A stretch of 64,000 nucleotides of DNA. Source: Acinetobacter portensis. Its GTDB lineage: Bacteria > Pseudomonadota > Gammaproteobacteria > Pseudomonadales > Moraxellaceae. The stretch is taken from NCBI RefSeq assembly GCF_023158935.1, contig NZ_CP096120.1, forward strand, positions 1,798,001 to 1,862,000. Reading direction: 5' to 3'. A program made the translations under genes and the position numbers. The notes beneath the pieces are model-generated. The model made no database searches, had not been told where the DNA came from, and saw only the letters and a list, made by a program, of their open reading frames with translations. This document shows, piece after piece, positions 30,536-40,026 of the stretch (the first letter of the stretch is position 1; each line of letters starts with the position of its first letter).

Positions 30536-31549
30536 ATGTCGCTACCACATTATAAAATTACAATGCTTGCTCTAACGATTGGTATAACTACGTCAATCGT
30601 GGGTTGTAGCAGTAATCCAAAAAAAGAAGTGGTCGATACAGGTCCGCAGTCTAGCGAACAAGTTTATATTCAAAAAGCAGAAAAAGCACTTGAACGCGGT
30701 CAATATACAGACGCATCAAAACATTTAGAAGCAATTGAAACATATTATCCGACAGGCGAATATGCGCAACAAGCTCAATTAGAACTTTTATATGCGAAGT
30801 TTCAGCAAAAAGATTATGAAGGTGCGCTTGCATTAGCAGATCGTTTTATTCGCATGAATCCTCAACATCCTAACGTTGATTATGCTTACTATGTTCGTGG
30901 TGTGGCGAATATGGAGCAAAATTACGACGGTCTTATTCGTTTCACTTCACTTAAACAATCTCATCGCGATGTAAGCTATTTAAAAGTTGCTTATCAAAAC
31001 TTTGTAGATCTTATTCGTCGCTACCCTTCTAGTACGTATGCTGTAGATGCAGCACAACGTATGAAGTTTATTGGTACCGAACTTGCTGAATCTGAAATGA
31101 ATGCGGCTCGCTTTAACGAAAAACGTAAAGCTTGGGTTGCATCTATTGAGCGTGCGCAATGGGTTGTAGAACATTACCCAAATACACCGCAAGTTCCTGA
31201 AGCACTTGCAATGATGTCTAATGGCTATGCGCAATTGGGCGATCAACAACTTGCTCAGCAATATGCAGATGTCCTAAAACTGAATTCACCAAATCTTGTT
31301 AAAGCTGATGGCACTGTAAATATGCGTGCTGCACGTAACCAAGGTAGCTTATTAAACCGTGCAACTTTAGGTTTATTTGGTCGTGAAGCAACAACATCTA
31401 CTGCAACTGAAATTGAAGCACCTCAAGATACAAACAAACCAAGTTTGTTGAATCGTGCTAGTTTTGGTTTATTAGATCGTCCGAATCGTGTTGAACCAAC
31501 AACACCTGCAACAGCAAATGAAAGTTTATACGATCCACAGCGTAATTAA
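30536..31549 (+). CDS. bamD: Outer membrane assembly lipoprotein BamD, with extended C-terminus
   Basis: 337 residues, against about 245 for E. coli BamD. A lipoprotein signal ends in the lipobox IVGC (Cys about residue 24), then the TPR-type domain runs to about residue 245 (QAQLELLYAKFQQKDYEGALA, HPNVDYAYYVRG). BamD is an essential part of the BAM complex that inserts beta-barrel proteins. The extra tail contains the motif SLLNRATLGLFGRE (271-284) repeated as SLLNRASFGLLDRP (303-316), separated by a Thr/Glu/Pro-rich linker. The GAGGAA ribosome site supports the start. Confidence 0.94.
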   Translation: MSLPHYKITMLALTIGITTSIVGCSSNPKKEVVDTGPQSSEQVYIQKAEKALERGQYTDASKHLEAIETYYPTGEYAQQAQLELLYAKFQQKDYEGALALADRFIRMNPQHPNVDYAYYVRGVANMEQNYDGLIRFTSLKQSHRDVSYLKVAYQNFVDLIRRYPSSTYAVDAAQRMKFIGTELAESEMNAARFNEKRKAWVASIERAQWVVEHYPNTPQVPEALAMMSNGYAQLGDQQLAQQYADVLKLNSPNLVKADGTVNMRAARNQGSLLNRATLGLFGREATTSTATEIEAPQDTNKPSLLNRASFGLLDRPNRVEPTTPATANESLYDPQRN

Positions 31550-31574
31550 GCTTCTTAAGCATCGCATTTTCAGC

Positions 31575-31608
31575 AAGGGCAAGTTATCATACTTGCCCTT
31601 TTGCTTTT
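31575..31608 (+). terminator. Terminator of bamD
   Basis: AAGGGCAAGT/ACTTGCCCTT 10-bp stem with a 6-base loop followed by a T-rich tail. Confidence 0.85.
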
Positions 31609-31757
31609 GCATGTACCGTTATTTTTTTAACATGATTAAAAGCTAGACAAATTTAAATTCAGTGACTAAATTGTGATTGTAGATGAATCACATACTGAAA
31701 ATATTCGCAATTAACACAAAATCGATTTAGACCAACATAGCGACCGATAGAAGACTT

Positions 31758-33647
31758 ATGGCAATTCCTCAGCACACGATAGATCAAATTTTAGATCGTA
31801 CAGATATTGTCGATTTAATTGGTCAACGTGTGAAATTAAAAAAGTCAGGTCGTACCTATTCAGGCTGTTGCCCTTTTCATCAAGAAAAATCACCATCTTT
31901 CCATGTTTATGCAGACAAACAGTACTATCACTGCTTTGGTTGCCAAGCCAATGGTAATGCCATTCGCTTTTTAATGGATATTGATGGACGCAACTTTGTT
32001 GAGGTCATGAAAGATCTATCAAGCCAAACAGGCATAGATCTTCCAAAAGACAATCAAGAATCTAAAAAAATTCTCTATAAACGAGAAACAAAAAAACCGA
32101 CAGCGCCAAAACCTGCTGAACAACAAACGGCTTCACCTGTTGTAGAAAATAGTGCACCTGTTGCCTTCGATCCATTTGAGGACTTTCAAGCTCCAAGCGA
32201 TCCTTTTGCAGGTTTTGAACAATTTCAAATTGAAGATGAAGCACCTGCACAAGAAGGTAATCTTTTTGATTTATTGGAAAATATTGCACAATTTTACGAG
32301 CGCCAATTACCAAACAGTCAATCTGCACAGCAATATTTCAAAAAACGTGGCTTAACTGAAAAAACCATTCAGTTTTGGCGTTTAGGCTATGCACCTGAAG
32401 ATTGGCAACATTTAGAAAAAGCATTTCCTCAAGATATTGAAGGTTTAAAGCTTTTAGGACTTATTCGTACAAGCGATAGCGGACGTGATTTCGACTTATT
32501 ACGAGATCGTGTCATTTTCCCTATTCGTGATACAAAAGGTCGTGTTGTTGGATTTGGTGGTCGTGCGCTTAACGATGAAATAAAACCAAAATACATCAAC
32601 TCACCCGATTCTGAAGTGTTTCATAAAAACCAACTTTTATATGGTTTGTATGAAGGACGCAAAGAAAAAGCACATGATTATTTAATGGTTGAAGGCTACA
32701 TGGATGTTATTGCGTTACAGCAATCTGGCATTCATGGCGCTGTCGCAACATTAGGTACAGCAAGTAACACAGAACACTTAAATATTTTATTTAAGCAAAA
32801 TAACCGCATTACCATTGCATTTGATGGTGATGCTGCGGGACAAAAAGCGGCACGCCGAACTTTAGAAATTGCATTACCACTATTAAATGATGGTCGTGAA
32901 CTTAAGTTTTTTGTATTACCTAACGACCACGATCCAGATTCACTCATTCGACGTGAAGGTGTTGAAAACTTTAAGCGCCTGCTTGAAAATGCTCCACTAA
33001 TGTCTGAATTTATTTTTAGCCATTTATCACGAAACCATAATGTAACCACACCCGAAGGCAAAAGTCAGGTAATGGCAGAGCTTAAACAGCTTACTGAACT
33101 ACTTCCAAAATTCGGTTCTTATCGCTATTTATTACAACAATATTTCCGTGAAAAATTAGGTTTTAACCGTAAATGGCAACCTCAGGTTAATAATGATGCA
33201 GCTCTCAGCTTTAGCACAAAAATTGATGCTGAAGAATATGTTGCCGCAATTTTAATGAATCACCCATATTTGTATATTCATTTTGAACCTTTGCGCGCAC
33301 TCATTCCGCAAGATCAATTACTTTATAAAATCCTGAATATTTTTAATATTATTTTTGATGAATTACCTGATGATGCTGAACATGCAAAATATTATGTGCT
33401 TGGTGCATGTGCGAATCACCACTTTGAATTACAAAGAATTTTACAGCAAGCGAATGTAAGCGATTACACTACTTCACCAGAGCAAGCAGATAAGCTCGCA
33501 GCAGATTTTTCAACGAAATTGCAACATCAATACTTGCAACAAAAAATTCGTTCGAAAAAGTTTACCAGTATTGCTGAAATGAAAAATCTAAAACATCAAA
33601 TTTATATGATTGATAAAAAAAGATCGCTTACTTTAATTGATGAGTAA
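31758..33647 (+). CDS. dnaG: DNA primase
   Basis: 629 residues. The zinc-binding domain has Cys37/Cys38, His41, Cys59 and Cys62 (GCCPFHQEKSPSF...CFGCQ). The catalytic core includes RVIFPIRDTKGRVVGFGGR and the TOPRIM acidic block YLMVEGYMDVIAL with the later FDGDAAG. DnaG makes RNA primers for DNA replication. Between the zinc domain and the core (about residues 107-168) is a linker some 50 residues longer than in E. coli, rich in Pro, Phe and acidic residues with two DPF motifs. The usual neighbours rpsU and rpoD are absent; rpoD is 15 kb away. Confidence 0.97.
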   Translation: MAIPQHTIDQILDRTDIVDLIGQRVKLKKSGRTYSGCCPFHQEKSPSFHVYADKQYYHCFGCQANGNAIRFLMDIDGRNFVEVMKDLSSQTGIDLPKDNQESKKILYKRETKKPTAPKPAEQQTASPVVENSAPVAFDPFEDFQAPSDPFAGFEQFQIEDEAPAQEGNLFDLLENIAQFYERQLPNSQSAQQYFKKRGLTEKTIQFWRLGYAPEDWQHLEKAFPQDIEGLKLLGLIRTSDSGRDFDLLRDRVIFPIRDTKGRVVGFGGRALNDEIKPKYINSPDSEVFHKNQLLYGLYEGRKEKAHDYLMVEGYMDVIALQQSGIHGAVATLGTASNTEHLNILFKQNNRITIAFDGDAAGQKAARRTLEIALPLLNDGRELKFFVLPNDHDPDSLIRREGVENFKRLLENAPLMSEFIFSHLSRNHNVTTPEGKSQVMAELKQLTELLPKFGSYRYLLQQYFREKLGFNRKWQPQVNNDAALSFSTKIDAEEYVAAILMNHPYLYIHFEPLRALIPQDQLLYKILNIFNIIFDELPDDAEHAKYYVLGACANHHFELQRILQQANVSDYTTSPEQADKLAADFSTKLQHQYLQQKIRSKKFTSIAEMKNLKHQIYMIDKKRSLTLIDE

Positions 33648-33661
33648 ACGATCTTTTATTT
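33618..33661 (+). terminator. Terminator overlapping the 3' end of dnaG
   Basis: AAGATCG and CGATCTT, extended by TTACT/AGTAA, form a stem whose left arm lies inside the last dnaG codons and whose right arm follows the stop. T-rich sequence comes after it on the plus strand, and an A-run precedes it, so it may serve hemA too. Confidence 0.7.
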
Positions 33662-33683
33662 AAATCATATTTTTAAAATTACG

Positions 33684-34967
33684 TTAAGGCTTTGGTTTAC
33701 GACGTTTTTCAATTACATCACTTAAACTATTTTGTAAAACTTCTAAGCCTTCAGGATCTTCTGCTTTCGCAGCTTCACGTAATAAAATTGATGCTGGATG
33801 TAAAAGCTTTTGCGTTAACCGATGTGAAAATTCCTGTAAAACTTTCTCAGCATTTTCGCCCTTTTGTAATTGCAATAAAGCCTGTGCTAACTCTTCTTGA
33901 CGCAAAACATCGCCATGTTCACGATATTGCTGAATTGTACTTCCTGCACCTTTAATTTTTTGCTGTGTAACCAACTCTGTTGCAAGCTGATTTACCATCA
34001 CTTCAGCTTCAACCGCAGCCTGTCTACGTTGTGCTAAGTTTTCCTCAATAACACTTTGTAGATCATCTACACCATATAAATAAACGCCGTCTAGCGTTTC
34101 AACTTTGGCATCAATATCACGCGGAACAGCCAAATCGACCAATAACATTTGTTGGTAACGCCGCTTCTTTAATGCTGCTTTTACATCTTTAAAATGAATA
34201 ACTTGATGCAAACTACCTGTGCAACTTGAAATTACATCTGCCCGATGTAAATTTTCTGCAAGTTGATCAAATTCAATAATTTCTACATTTACACGATGCG
34301 CTATTTCTTGCGCTAAACTTTCTGCTCTTGCTCGTGTTCTATTGCAAATAAGAACTTTACCAACACCCATTTCAGCTAAATGTTTAGCAACCAAGCTATT
34401 CATTTCGCCCGCAGCAACTACCATTACTGTCAATTCTTCAGGCTTACTGAATACTTGAATCGCCAACTGAGCTACAGCATAACCCATTGAAACAGCATGA
34501 CTTCCTACTGCAGTTTCAGAACGAACACGTTTTGCTGCATAAAAAGCATATTCAAAAATTTGGTTAAGTTCAGGAGAAACTGTTTCAGAATCTTTTGCTA
34601 AAGCCAAAGCAGTTTTAACTTGTCCTAAAATTTGAGGTTCGCCCAACATTAAAGAATCAAGACCACTTGCTACACGCATTAGGTGCGTAACAGCTTGGGC
34701 ATCTTCATAACGATATACATGATTTGCAAGTTGTTTTACATCAATACTATTTACTTGAGCGAGCCAATTTAACACCATGTCAACGTTCTCGGACATAGCG
34801 TAAACTTCAGTACGATTACACGTCGAAACCACCACCATTTTATTTAAATCGGCGTGATGGCTTTGACTTGCAAGTAAAGCACTTAACTTTTCTGGGTTAA
34901 ATGCAATTTTTTCTCGCAACTCTACAGAAGCGGTTTGATGGTTGACACCCAATGCAAAGAAAGACAT
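33684..34967 (-). CDS. hemA: Glutamyl-tRNA reductase
   Basis: 427 residues. HemA reduces the glutamate on Glu-tRNA to glutamate-1-semialdehyde, the first step of haem synthesis. The catalytic Cys50 is in STCNRTEVY, the N-terminal [13 protein letters not shown] is typical, and the NADPH domain shows [15 protein letters not shown] and [13 protein letters not shown]. The C-terminal dimerisation helix is present. The ATG at 34967 is only 25 bases from the divergent TPR gene start. Confidence 0.97.
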   Translation of the reverse strand: MSFFALGVNHQTASVELREKIAFNPEKLSALLASQSHHADLNKMVVVSTCNRTEVYAMSENVDMVLNWLAQVNSIDVKQLANHVYRYEDAQAVTHLMRVASGLDSLMLGEPQILGQVKTALALAKDSETVSPELNQIFEYAFYAAKRVRSETAVGSHAVSMGYAVAQLAIQVFSKPEELTVMVVAAGEMNSLVAKHLAEMGVGKVLICNRTRARAESLAQEIAHRVNVEIIEFDQLAENLHRADVISSCTGSLHQVIHFKDVKAALKKRRYQQMLLVDLAVPRDIDAKVETLDGVYLYGVDDLQSVIEENLAQRRQAAVEAEVMVNQLATELVTQQKIKGAGSTIQQYREHGDVLRQEELAQALLQLQKGENAEKVLQEFSHRLTQKLLHPASILLREAAKAEDPEGLEVLQNSLSDVIEKRRKPKP

Positions 34968-34992
34968 ATCAGATCATCATTTCACTAAATTT

Positions 34993-36756
34993 ATGCTATT
35001 GTGGATTATTGGTGTCATAAAAACATTACTTGGATTAAGAAAAATTCGTCAAATAAATAGCCAAATAAATGGCGTAAGAATCAAGCAATATTCTACCACA
35101 ATCTTACTCATTGGTAGCATGTTCTCTGTTGCACAACTTCATGCAGCTGGAGGAATATATCATGCTAACTCAAAAAATAATGCGATAAAACAAAGTATGA
35201 TTGCAGAATTTGCAATTGCATACCACGATATTCCGACTGCTTTACACAATTACACCGTTCTTGCAATTAAAGGCAACTCCACTTCTGTGAAACAACGCGC
35301 CTTAAATATTGCCATTGAACAAGAAGATTTAAGTGCCGCCTTAGAAATTGCAACGCATTGGGTTTTACAAGAACCCAAAGATGTTCCTGCTCTATTCTAT
35401 TTATCACATATTGCACTAAAATCACATGAATATGAACTTGCTGCAGAAACGCTCGATAAAATTTTAAAAATAGATCCAAATGCAGAACTAGAAGAAATTT
35501 TAGCCAGTATTTCACCAGAACAAGCATCTGACCGTGAAGATCTCATTCGCGCTTTAAAAACCAGTAGTGAAAAAAACAATCCTTCTATTTTAGTTCTTAT
35601 AGCAGGTCTTAAAGCTCAAAATGGTCAACTAGAAGATGCATTAGACACAATTAATTTAGCTTTAAAAAAACGTCCTAAAGCAACAAGTTATATCTTAATG
35701 AAGGCCAATCTGTTAAATGCGCTTGGCGACCAACAAGCAACATTAGCATGGTATGAAAAAGCCAGTAAAAAATATAAAAATAACTATGATATTCAAATTG
35801 CTGGCGCAAAGTTTTTAGTTAAGCAAAATAGAAATATAGATGCTTTAAACAGACTTGAAAATATTATTAAGAAATGGCCAAAGCAAGAAGAAGCTTTGTT
35901 TATTGCAGGCTTAACCAGTATTGATTTAAAGGAATATGAAAAAGCTGAAAAATATTTAGTTGAATTACGATCTTCCAATCAATATCAAAATGAAGCTTAT
36001 TATTATTTAGCTGTAAATGCAGAACGCAAAGAGCATTATGAAACAGCGAAAGCTTATTATCGCTTGGTGGATGGAAGTTTATATTCAATTTCACGTCGTA
36101 GCATGATTTCTATTTTCGCCAAGCAAAATCAGTTGAGCGATGCTTTACGATTTTTAACACAAGAACGTGTGAATTATCCTCATCAAGCAAGTTTTCTGTA
36201 TCAGGCACAAGCTGAAATTTTAATGATGATGAACAACAAAAAGGCAGCATTACGCCTTCTTGATGAAGCTATTAAAAATATTCCTGATGATCCTGAACTC
36301 ATTTATGCGGAAGTTCTATTACTCGATGCACATGTCGATAAAGAAAAACTAGATAAACTTTTGCAAAATCTATTAGAAATTGAACCAAATAATCCTGCAT
36401 ATTTAAATGCTTATGCTTATACACTCGCATTACAAAATAGAAATCTAAAAGAAGCACGTCAAATTGCAGAACATGCAGCAGACCTTGCACCTGAACAAGC
36501 TTCAATTTTAGATACATTGGGTTATATCACCTATTTACAAAATGATTTTTCTGCAGCGGCAAAAGCACTTAAAAAAGCATATGAATTAAGTACAAGCGTA
36601 AAAATTGGTGTGCGTTATGCAATGTCACTTTATATGCAAGGTAAAATGCAGCAATTTGAGATGGTGTTACAAGAATTACAAACAAATCACCGAAATGATC
36701 CTCAATTAGAGCCATTAAATTCTTTACTATTACCGCAACAAATAAAAAAGAGTTAA
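34993..36756 (+). CDS. Exported TPR-repeat protein
   Basis: 587 residues from the ATG at 34993; an upstream in-frame codon at 34942 lies inside divergent hemA and is rejected. After a basic, hydrophobic N-terminus with a second hydrophobic run ending LHAAGG (around residue 47), probably a signal sequence, the protein consists of many TPR-like helical pairs (for example ALEIATHWVLQEPKDVPALFYLS and the tail ILDTLGYITYLQNDFSAAAKAL). A TPR protein between hemA and lolB is conserved in Pseudomonadales. It likely acts in the periplasm or outer membrane as a scaffold; the partner is unknown. lolB begins seven bases after its stop. Confidence 0.85.
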   Translation: MLLWIIGVIKTLLGLRKIRQINSQINGVRIKQYSTTILLIGSMFSVAQLHAAGGIYHANSKNNAIKQSMIAEFAIAYHDIPTALHNYTVLAIKGNSTSVKQRALNIAIEQEDLSAALEIATHWVLQEPKDVPALFYLSHIALKSHEYELAAETLDKILKIDPNAELEEILASISPEQASDREDLIRALKTSSEKNNPSILVLIAGLKAQNGQLEDALDTINLALKKRPKATSYILMKANLLNALGDQQATLAWYEKASKKYKNNYDIQIAGAKFLVKQNRNIDALNRLENIIKKWPKQEEALFIAGLTSIDLKEYEKAEKYLVELRSSNQYQNEAYYYLAVNAERKEHYETAKAYYRLVDGSLYSISRRSMISIFAKQNQLSDALRFLTQERVNYPHQASFLYQAQAEILMMMNNKKAALRLLDEAIKNIPDDPELIYAEVLLLDAHVDKEKLDKLLQNLLEIEPNNPAYLNAYAYTLALQNRNLKEARQIAEHAADLAPEQASILDTLGYITYLQNDFSAAAKALKKAYELSTSVKIGVRYAMSLYMQGKMQQFEMVLQELQTNHRNDPQLEPLNSLLLPQQIKKS

Positions 36757-36763
36757 GCAAAAC

Positions 36764-37342
36764 ATGGGAACTTTTAAAAAGTTAAGTTTAAGCCTAATTG
36801 CAAGCACAGTTTTCTTAACAGGTTGTCAGCAATTCACCACCCCCCTTGGTAGCGCACCAACACAAATGGTTGAAGCTAATAATCAATTTAACTTACAAGG
36901 GAAAATTGGCGTTCGCACACCGCAACAATCTGGCAGTGCATTTTTCCGCTGGGTTCAAGAACAGCAAGAGTTTGATATTGAGTTAAGTGGCATGCTTGGT
37001 ATTGGAAAAACACAAATTTCAGGTAAGCCAGGTCAAGTTACACTGAACAGTGCAAATACAGGTTTAGTCACAGCAAACACTCCTGAAGAACTTTTAGAAC
37101 AAGCAACAGGATGGAAAACACCAATCACAAATTTAGTGAGCTGGATTCAAGCACGACCTGCAACATCAACTGCGCAAATTCAAAAAGATGAGAACAATAG
37201 ACCAACTCAATTTATTGAAAATGATTGGACTGTCGATTTAAGTTATAACGAACAAGCAACACTACCAAATAAATTAATTTTGAAGCAGTCGCTTGAATCT
37301 GGACAAGAAAATCGTATTACAATGATCATTCAAAACCGTTAA
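36764..37342 (+). CDS. lolB: Outer membrane lipoprotein receptor LolB
   Basis: 192 residues. The signal ends in the lipobox LTGC (Cys21). The mature part has the LolB pattern FNLQGKIGVRTPQQSGSAFFRW, GMLGIGKTQISG and ELLEQATGW. LolB receives lipoproteins from the carrier LolA and places them in the outer membrane. lolA is present elsewhere in this window (60.7-61.4 kb). It lies between the TPR gene and ispE in one operon. Confidence 0.95.
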   Translation: MGTFKKLSLSLIASTVFLTGCQQFTTPLGSAPTQMVEANNQFNLQGKIGVRTPQQSGSAFFRWVQEQQEFDIELSGMLGIGKTQISGKPGQVTLNSANTGLVTANTPEELLEQATGWKTPITNLVSWIQARPATSTAQIQKDENNRPTQFIENDWTVDLSYNEQATLPNKLILKQSLESGQENRITMIIQNR

Positions 37343-37348
37343 TTTTGT

Positions 37349-38185
37349 ATGTCTATGATTCGTGTTGCCTCGCCTGCCAAACTTAACCTTTTTTTGCATA
37401 TTACTGGTCGCCGTGAAAATGGTTATCACGAATTGCAAAGTATTTTCCAACTTATAGATTTATATGATTGGTTGGAATTTACACCAATTGAATTAAATGA
37501 AATTCAAATTAATGGTCTAAACAGCGTCGATTTACAGCAAAATTTAATTTTCAAAGCGACAGAAATTTTAAAACCTTATGCGAAGAAGCCAACAGGTTTA
37601 AACATTTCTATTGAAAAAAATATTCCAATGGGTGCAGGCTTAGGTGGTGGATCCTCTAATGCTGCAACAACGCTGATTGTGGTCAACAAGCTTTGGCAAT
37701 GCGGATTAACAATAGAACAACTTGCAGATTTAGGTGTTAAATTAGGTGCTGATGTTCCTATTTTTGTGCATGGCTTAAATGCTTGGGCTGAAGGCATTGG
37801 CGAACACTTAACATTCATAGACTTAGATCAAAAAAAATTCATTGTGCTTAAACCTGATTGTTTTATCAGCACTCAATTGCTTTTTTCGCAAAAATCATTG
37901 ACAAGAGACACGAAGCCTACTAAATTTTGCGCCTATCAGTTAACGCCATCCAATTTTGGAAATAATTTTGAGCCTCTAGCTAGAAATTTATATCCAGAAG
38001 TGAATGAAGCAATGCAATACTTAGATCAGTTCGGTAAAGCAAAACTTACAGGTACAGGTGCTTGTGTGTTTATTGAGGTAACTGAAAAAATGAATGTTGA
38101 TGACATTCTTAAGAATGCGCCTTGTAAATCTTACTTGGTTAGCAGTTTGAAAGAATCACCATTACGCCATTTTGAAGTTTGTTAG
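37349..38185 (+). CDS. ispE: 4-diphosphocytidyl-2-C-methyl-D-erythritol kinase
   Basis: 278 residues. IspE phosphorylates CDP-methylerythritol in the MEP isoprenoid pathway. The GHMP-kinase ATP loop PMGAGLGGGSSNA is at residues 93-105. SPAKLNLFLHITGRRENGYHEL is the family start, and LTGTGACVF is the third GHMP motif. The TAG stop at 38183-38185 shares its last two bases with the first tRNA-Gln gene, so mRNA and tRNA are probably cut from one transcript. Confidence 0.96.
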   Translation: MSMIRVASPAKLNLFLHITGRRENGYHELQSIFQLIDLYDWLEFTPIELNEIQINGLNSVDLQQNLIFKATEILKPYAKKPTGLNISIEKNIPMGAGLGGGSSNAATTLIVVNKLWQCGLTIEQLADLGVKLGADVPIFVHGLNAWAEGIGEHLTFIDLDQKKFIVLKPDCFISTQLLFSQKSLTRDTKPTKFCAYQLTPSNFGNNFEPLARNLYPEVNEAMQYLDQFGKAKLTGTGACVFIEVTEKMNVDDILKNAPCKSYLVSSLKESPLRHFEVC

Positions 38186-38258
38186 GGGTATCGCCAAGTG
38201 GTAAGGCACCGGGTTTTGATCTCGGCATCCGTTGGTTCGAATCCAGCTACCCCTGCCA
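38184..38258 (+). tRNA. tRNA-Gln (TTG), copy 1
   Basis: 75 bases with encoded CCA. The acceptor AGGGGTA pairs with TACCCCT, the anticodon loop TTTTGAT holds TTG, and the T arm has GGTTCGAATCC. It overlaps the ispE stop codon by two bases. Confidence 0.96.
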
Positions 38259-38286
38259 TTTAACTCACCTGTAGATGTACTGTATT

Positions 38287-38361
38287 AGGGGTATCGCCAA
38301 GTGGTAAGGCACCGGGTTTTGATCTCGGCATCCGTTGGTTCGAATCCAGCTACCCCTGCCA
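38287..38361 (+). tRNA. tRNA-Gln (TTG), copy 2
   Basis: Identical to copy 1 over all 75 bases; a 28-base spacer separates them. Confidence 0.96.
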
Positions 38362-38380
38362 CCTTACAGTTATCAAATTT

Positions 38381-38455
38381 AGGGGTATCGCCAAGTGGTA
38401 AGGCACCGGGTTTTGATCTCGGCATCCGTTGGTTCGAATCCAGCTACCCCTGCCA
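38381..38455 (+). tRNA. tRNA-Gln (TTG), copy 3
   Basis: Identical to copies 1 and 2; a 19-base spacer precedes it. Confidence 0.96.
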
Positions 38456-38546
38456 TTTTCTCAAAAAAGACAGAGCAATACTTTACTGCTCAAATGTTAA
38501 TTAATCTTGACATTTAGCTGTAAAAATATTAAAGTTCTGCCGCATT

Positions 38547-38621
38547 AGGGGTATCGCCAAGTGGTAAGGCACCGGGTTTTGATCTCGGCATCCGTTGGTT
38601 CGAATCCAGCTACCCCTGCCA
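38547..38621 (+). tRNA. tRNA-Gln (TTG), copy 4
   Basis: Identical to the other three. It follows a longer 91-base spacer and ends 36 bases before the prs start codon. Confidence 0.96.
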
Positions 38622-38657
38622 TCTATTCCATACATTCTTAACCGCCAAGGGTGCTTC

Positions 38658-39611
38658 ATGCCCAATCTTGTCGTTTTTAGTGGAACTGCGCATCCACAAT
38701 TCGCTCAAAAAGTCGTAAGTCACTTACATATTCCTCTAGGCGCTGCCTCTGTAGGTCAGTTCTCTGACGGTGAAATTGCTGTCGAAATTACTGAAAATGT
38801 TCGTGGTAAAGACGTATTCATCGTACAGCCTACTTGTGCCCCTACCAATGATAACCTAATGGAAATCTTGGTAATGGCTGATGCGCTTCGTCGTGCAAGT
38901 GCTGGTCGTATTACTGCTGTAATCCCTTACTTTGGTTATGCTCGTCAAGATCGTCGCCCTCGTTCAGCCCGTGTACCAATTACTGCAAAAGTTGTAGCAG
39001 ATATGCTTACAACTGTAGGCGTTGACCGCGTTGTAATGATCGACCTTCATGCCGACCAAATCCAAGGTTTCTTCGATATTCCTGTAGACAACATTTACGG
39101 TACGCCAGCGCTTTTAGCTGACTTACGCCAACAGTCGCATCACAACCTTATGGTTGTTTCGCCTGACGTTGGTGGTGTAGTACGTGCTCGTGCTGTTGCT
39201 AAACAAATGGGTGATATCGATCTTGCGATCATCGACAAACGTCGTCAAAAAGCAAATGAATCACAAGTGATGCATTTAATTGGCGATGTGAGAGATCGTG
39301 ACTGTGTCATTGTTGATGACATGGTGGATACTGCAGGTACTCTTTGTAAAGCCGCTGATGCATTAAAAACTTTTGGTGCTCGCAAAGTTGTCGCTTATGC
39401 AACTCACCCAGTTTTATCTGGTAAAGCGATTGAAAACTTAAAGAACTCTGTTATTGATGAATTAGTTGTTACAGACACTATTCCTCTTTCAGAAGAAGCT
39501 TTAGCACTTGGTAAGATTCGCCAAGTTTCAGTAGCAAGTATGGTTGCTGAAACAATTCGTCGTATTAATAACGAAGAATCTATTAGCGCAATGTTCGATT
39601 CTTATCTATAA
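38658..39611 (+). CDS. prs: Ribose-phosphate pyrophosphokinase
   Basis: 317 residues from the ATG at 38658 (MPNLVVFSG), after AAGGGTGC; a longer frame runs back into the fourth tRNA-Gln and is rejected. Prs makes PRPP for nucleotide, His and Trp synthesis. Family marks are [28 protein letters not shown] and the PRPP-binding loop [14 protein letters not shown]. It lies after the tRNA-Gln array, as in Pseudomonas. Confidence 0.97.
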   Translation: MPNLVVFSGTAHPQFAQKVVSHLHIPLGAASVGQFSDGEIAVEITENVRGKDVFIVQPTCAPTNDNLMEILVMADALRRASAGRITAVIPYFGYARQDRRPRSARVPITAKVVADMLTTVGVDRVVMIDLHADQIQGFFDIPVDNIYGTPALLADLRQQSHHNLMVVSPDVGGVVRARAVAKQMGDIDLAIIDKRRQKANESQVMHLIGDVRDRDCVIVDDMVDTAGTLCKAADALKTFGARKVVAYATHPVLSGKAIENLKNSVIDELVVTDTIPLSEEALALGKIRQVSVASMVAETIRRINNEESISAMFDSYL

Positions 39612-39630
39612 TAGAGCGCTGAATTTTCAA

Positions 39631-39655
39631 AGCCCTGCTTTTTGCAGGGCTTTTC
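39631..39655 (+). terminator. Terminator or attenuator between prs and rplY
   Basis: AGCCCTGC/GCAGGGCT 8-bp stem with a T-rich loop and a short TTTT tail, 20 bases after prs. The short T tail may allow partial read-through into rplY. Confidence 0.75.
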
Positions 39656-39710
39656 TAGTACTAAATCGGTCGCAGATTTAGTCCAATTAAACTTAAATAG
39701 GATGTCTATC

Positions 39711-40007
39711 ATGGCAAACTTCGTATTAAACGCAGCAGCACGTGAAGAAGCAGTACAAGGGAAAGGTGCGAGCCGCCGCCTTCGTCTTCAAGCTAAAGTT
39801 CCAGCTATCATCTACGGTGGCGAAGCAGCTCCTGTAGCAGTTACTTTAGAGCTTCGTGAACTTGTTAAAGCTCTTGAAAGCAATGCTTTCTTTGAAGAAG
39901 TTGTTGAAATCAACATCGACGGTAAAGTTGAAAGCGTTAAAATCCAAGCTTTACAACGTCACCCAGCTAAAAACACTCCAATGCACGCTGACTTCAAACG
40001 TGCATAA
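39711..40007 (+). CDS. rplY: 50S ribosomal protein L25
   Basis: 98 residues from the ATG at 39711 (MANFVLNAAAREE) preceded by AGGATG. It is the short L25 form with no CTC-type C-terminal domain. GKGASRRLRLQAKVPAIIYGG and FKRA mark the 5S rRNA-binding domain. It is encoded just upstream of pth, as in many proteobacteria. Confidence 0.95.
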   Translation: MANFVLNAAAREEAVQGKGASRRLRLQAKVPAIIYGGEAAPVAVTLELRELVKALESNAFFEEVVEINIDGKVESVKIQALQRHPAKNTPMHADFKRA

Positions 40008-40026
40008 GTGTTAATGGTGTAAATTA

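Noticed and set aside
38301..38504. Open frame running through the tRNA-Gln genes
   Set aside because: Its sequence is translated tRNA; the repeats inside are tRNA genes, not a protein repeat.
38184..38621. Regular direct repeats resembling a CRISPR array
   Set aside because: Each repeat folds as a complete tRNA-Gln with CCA; spacers are of unequal length and only four copies exist.
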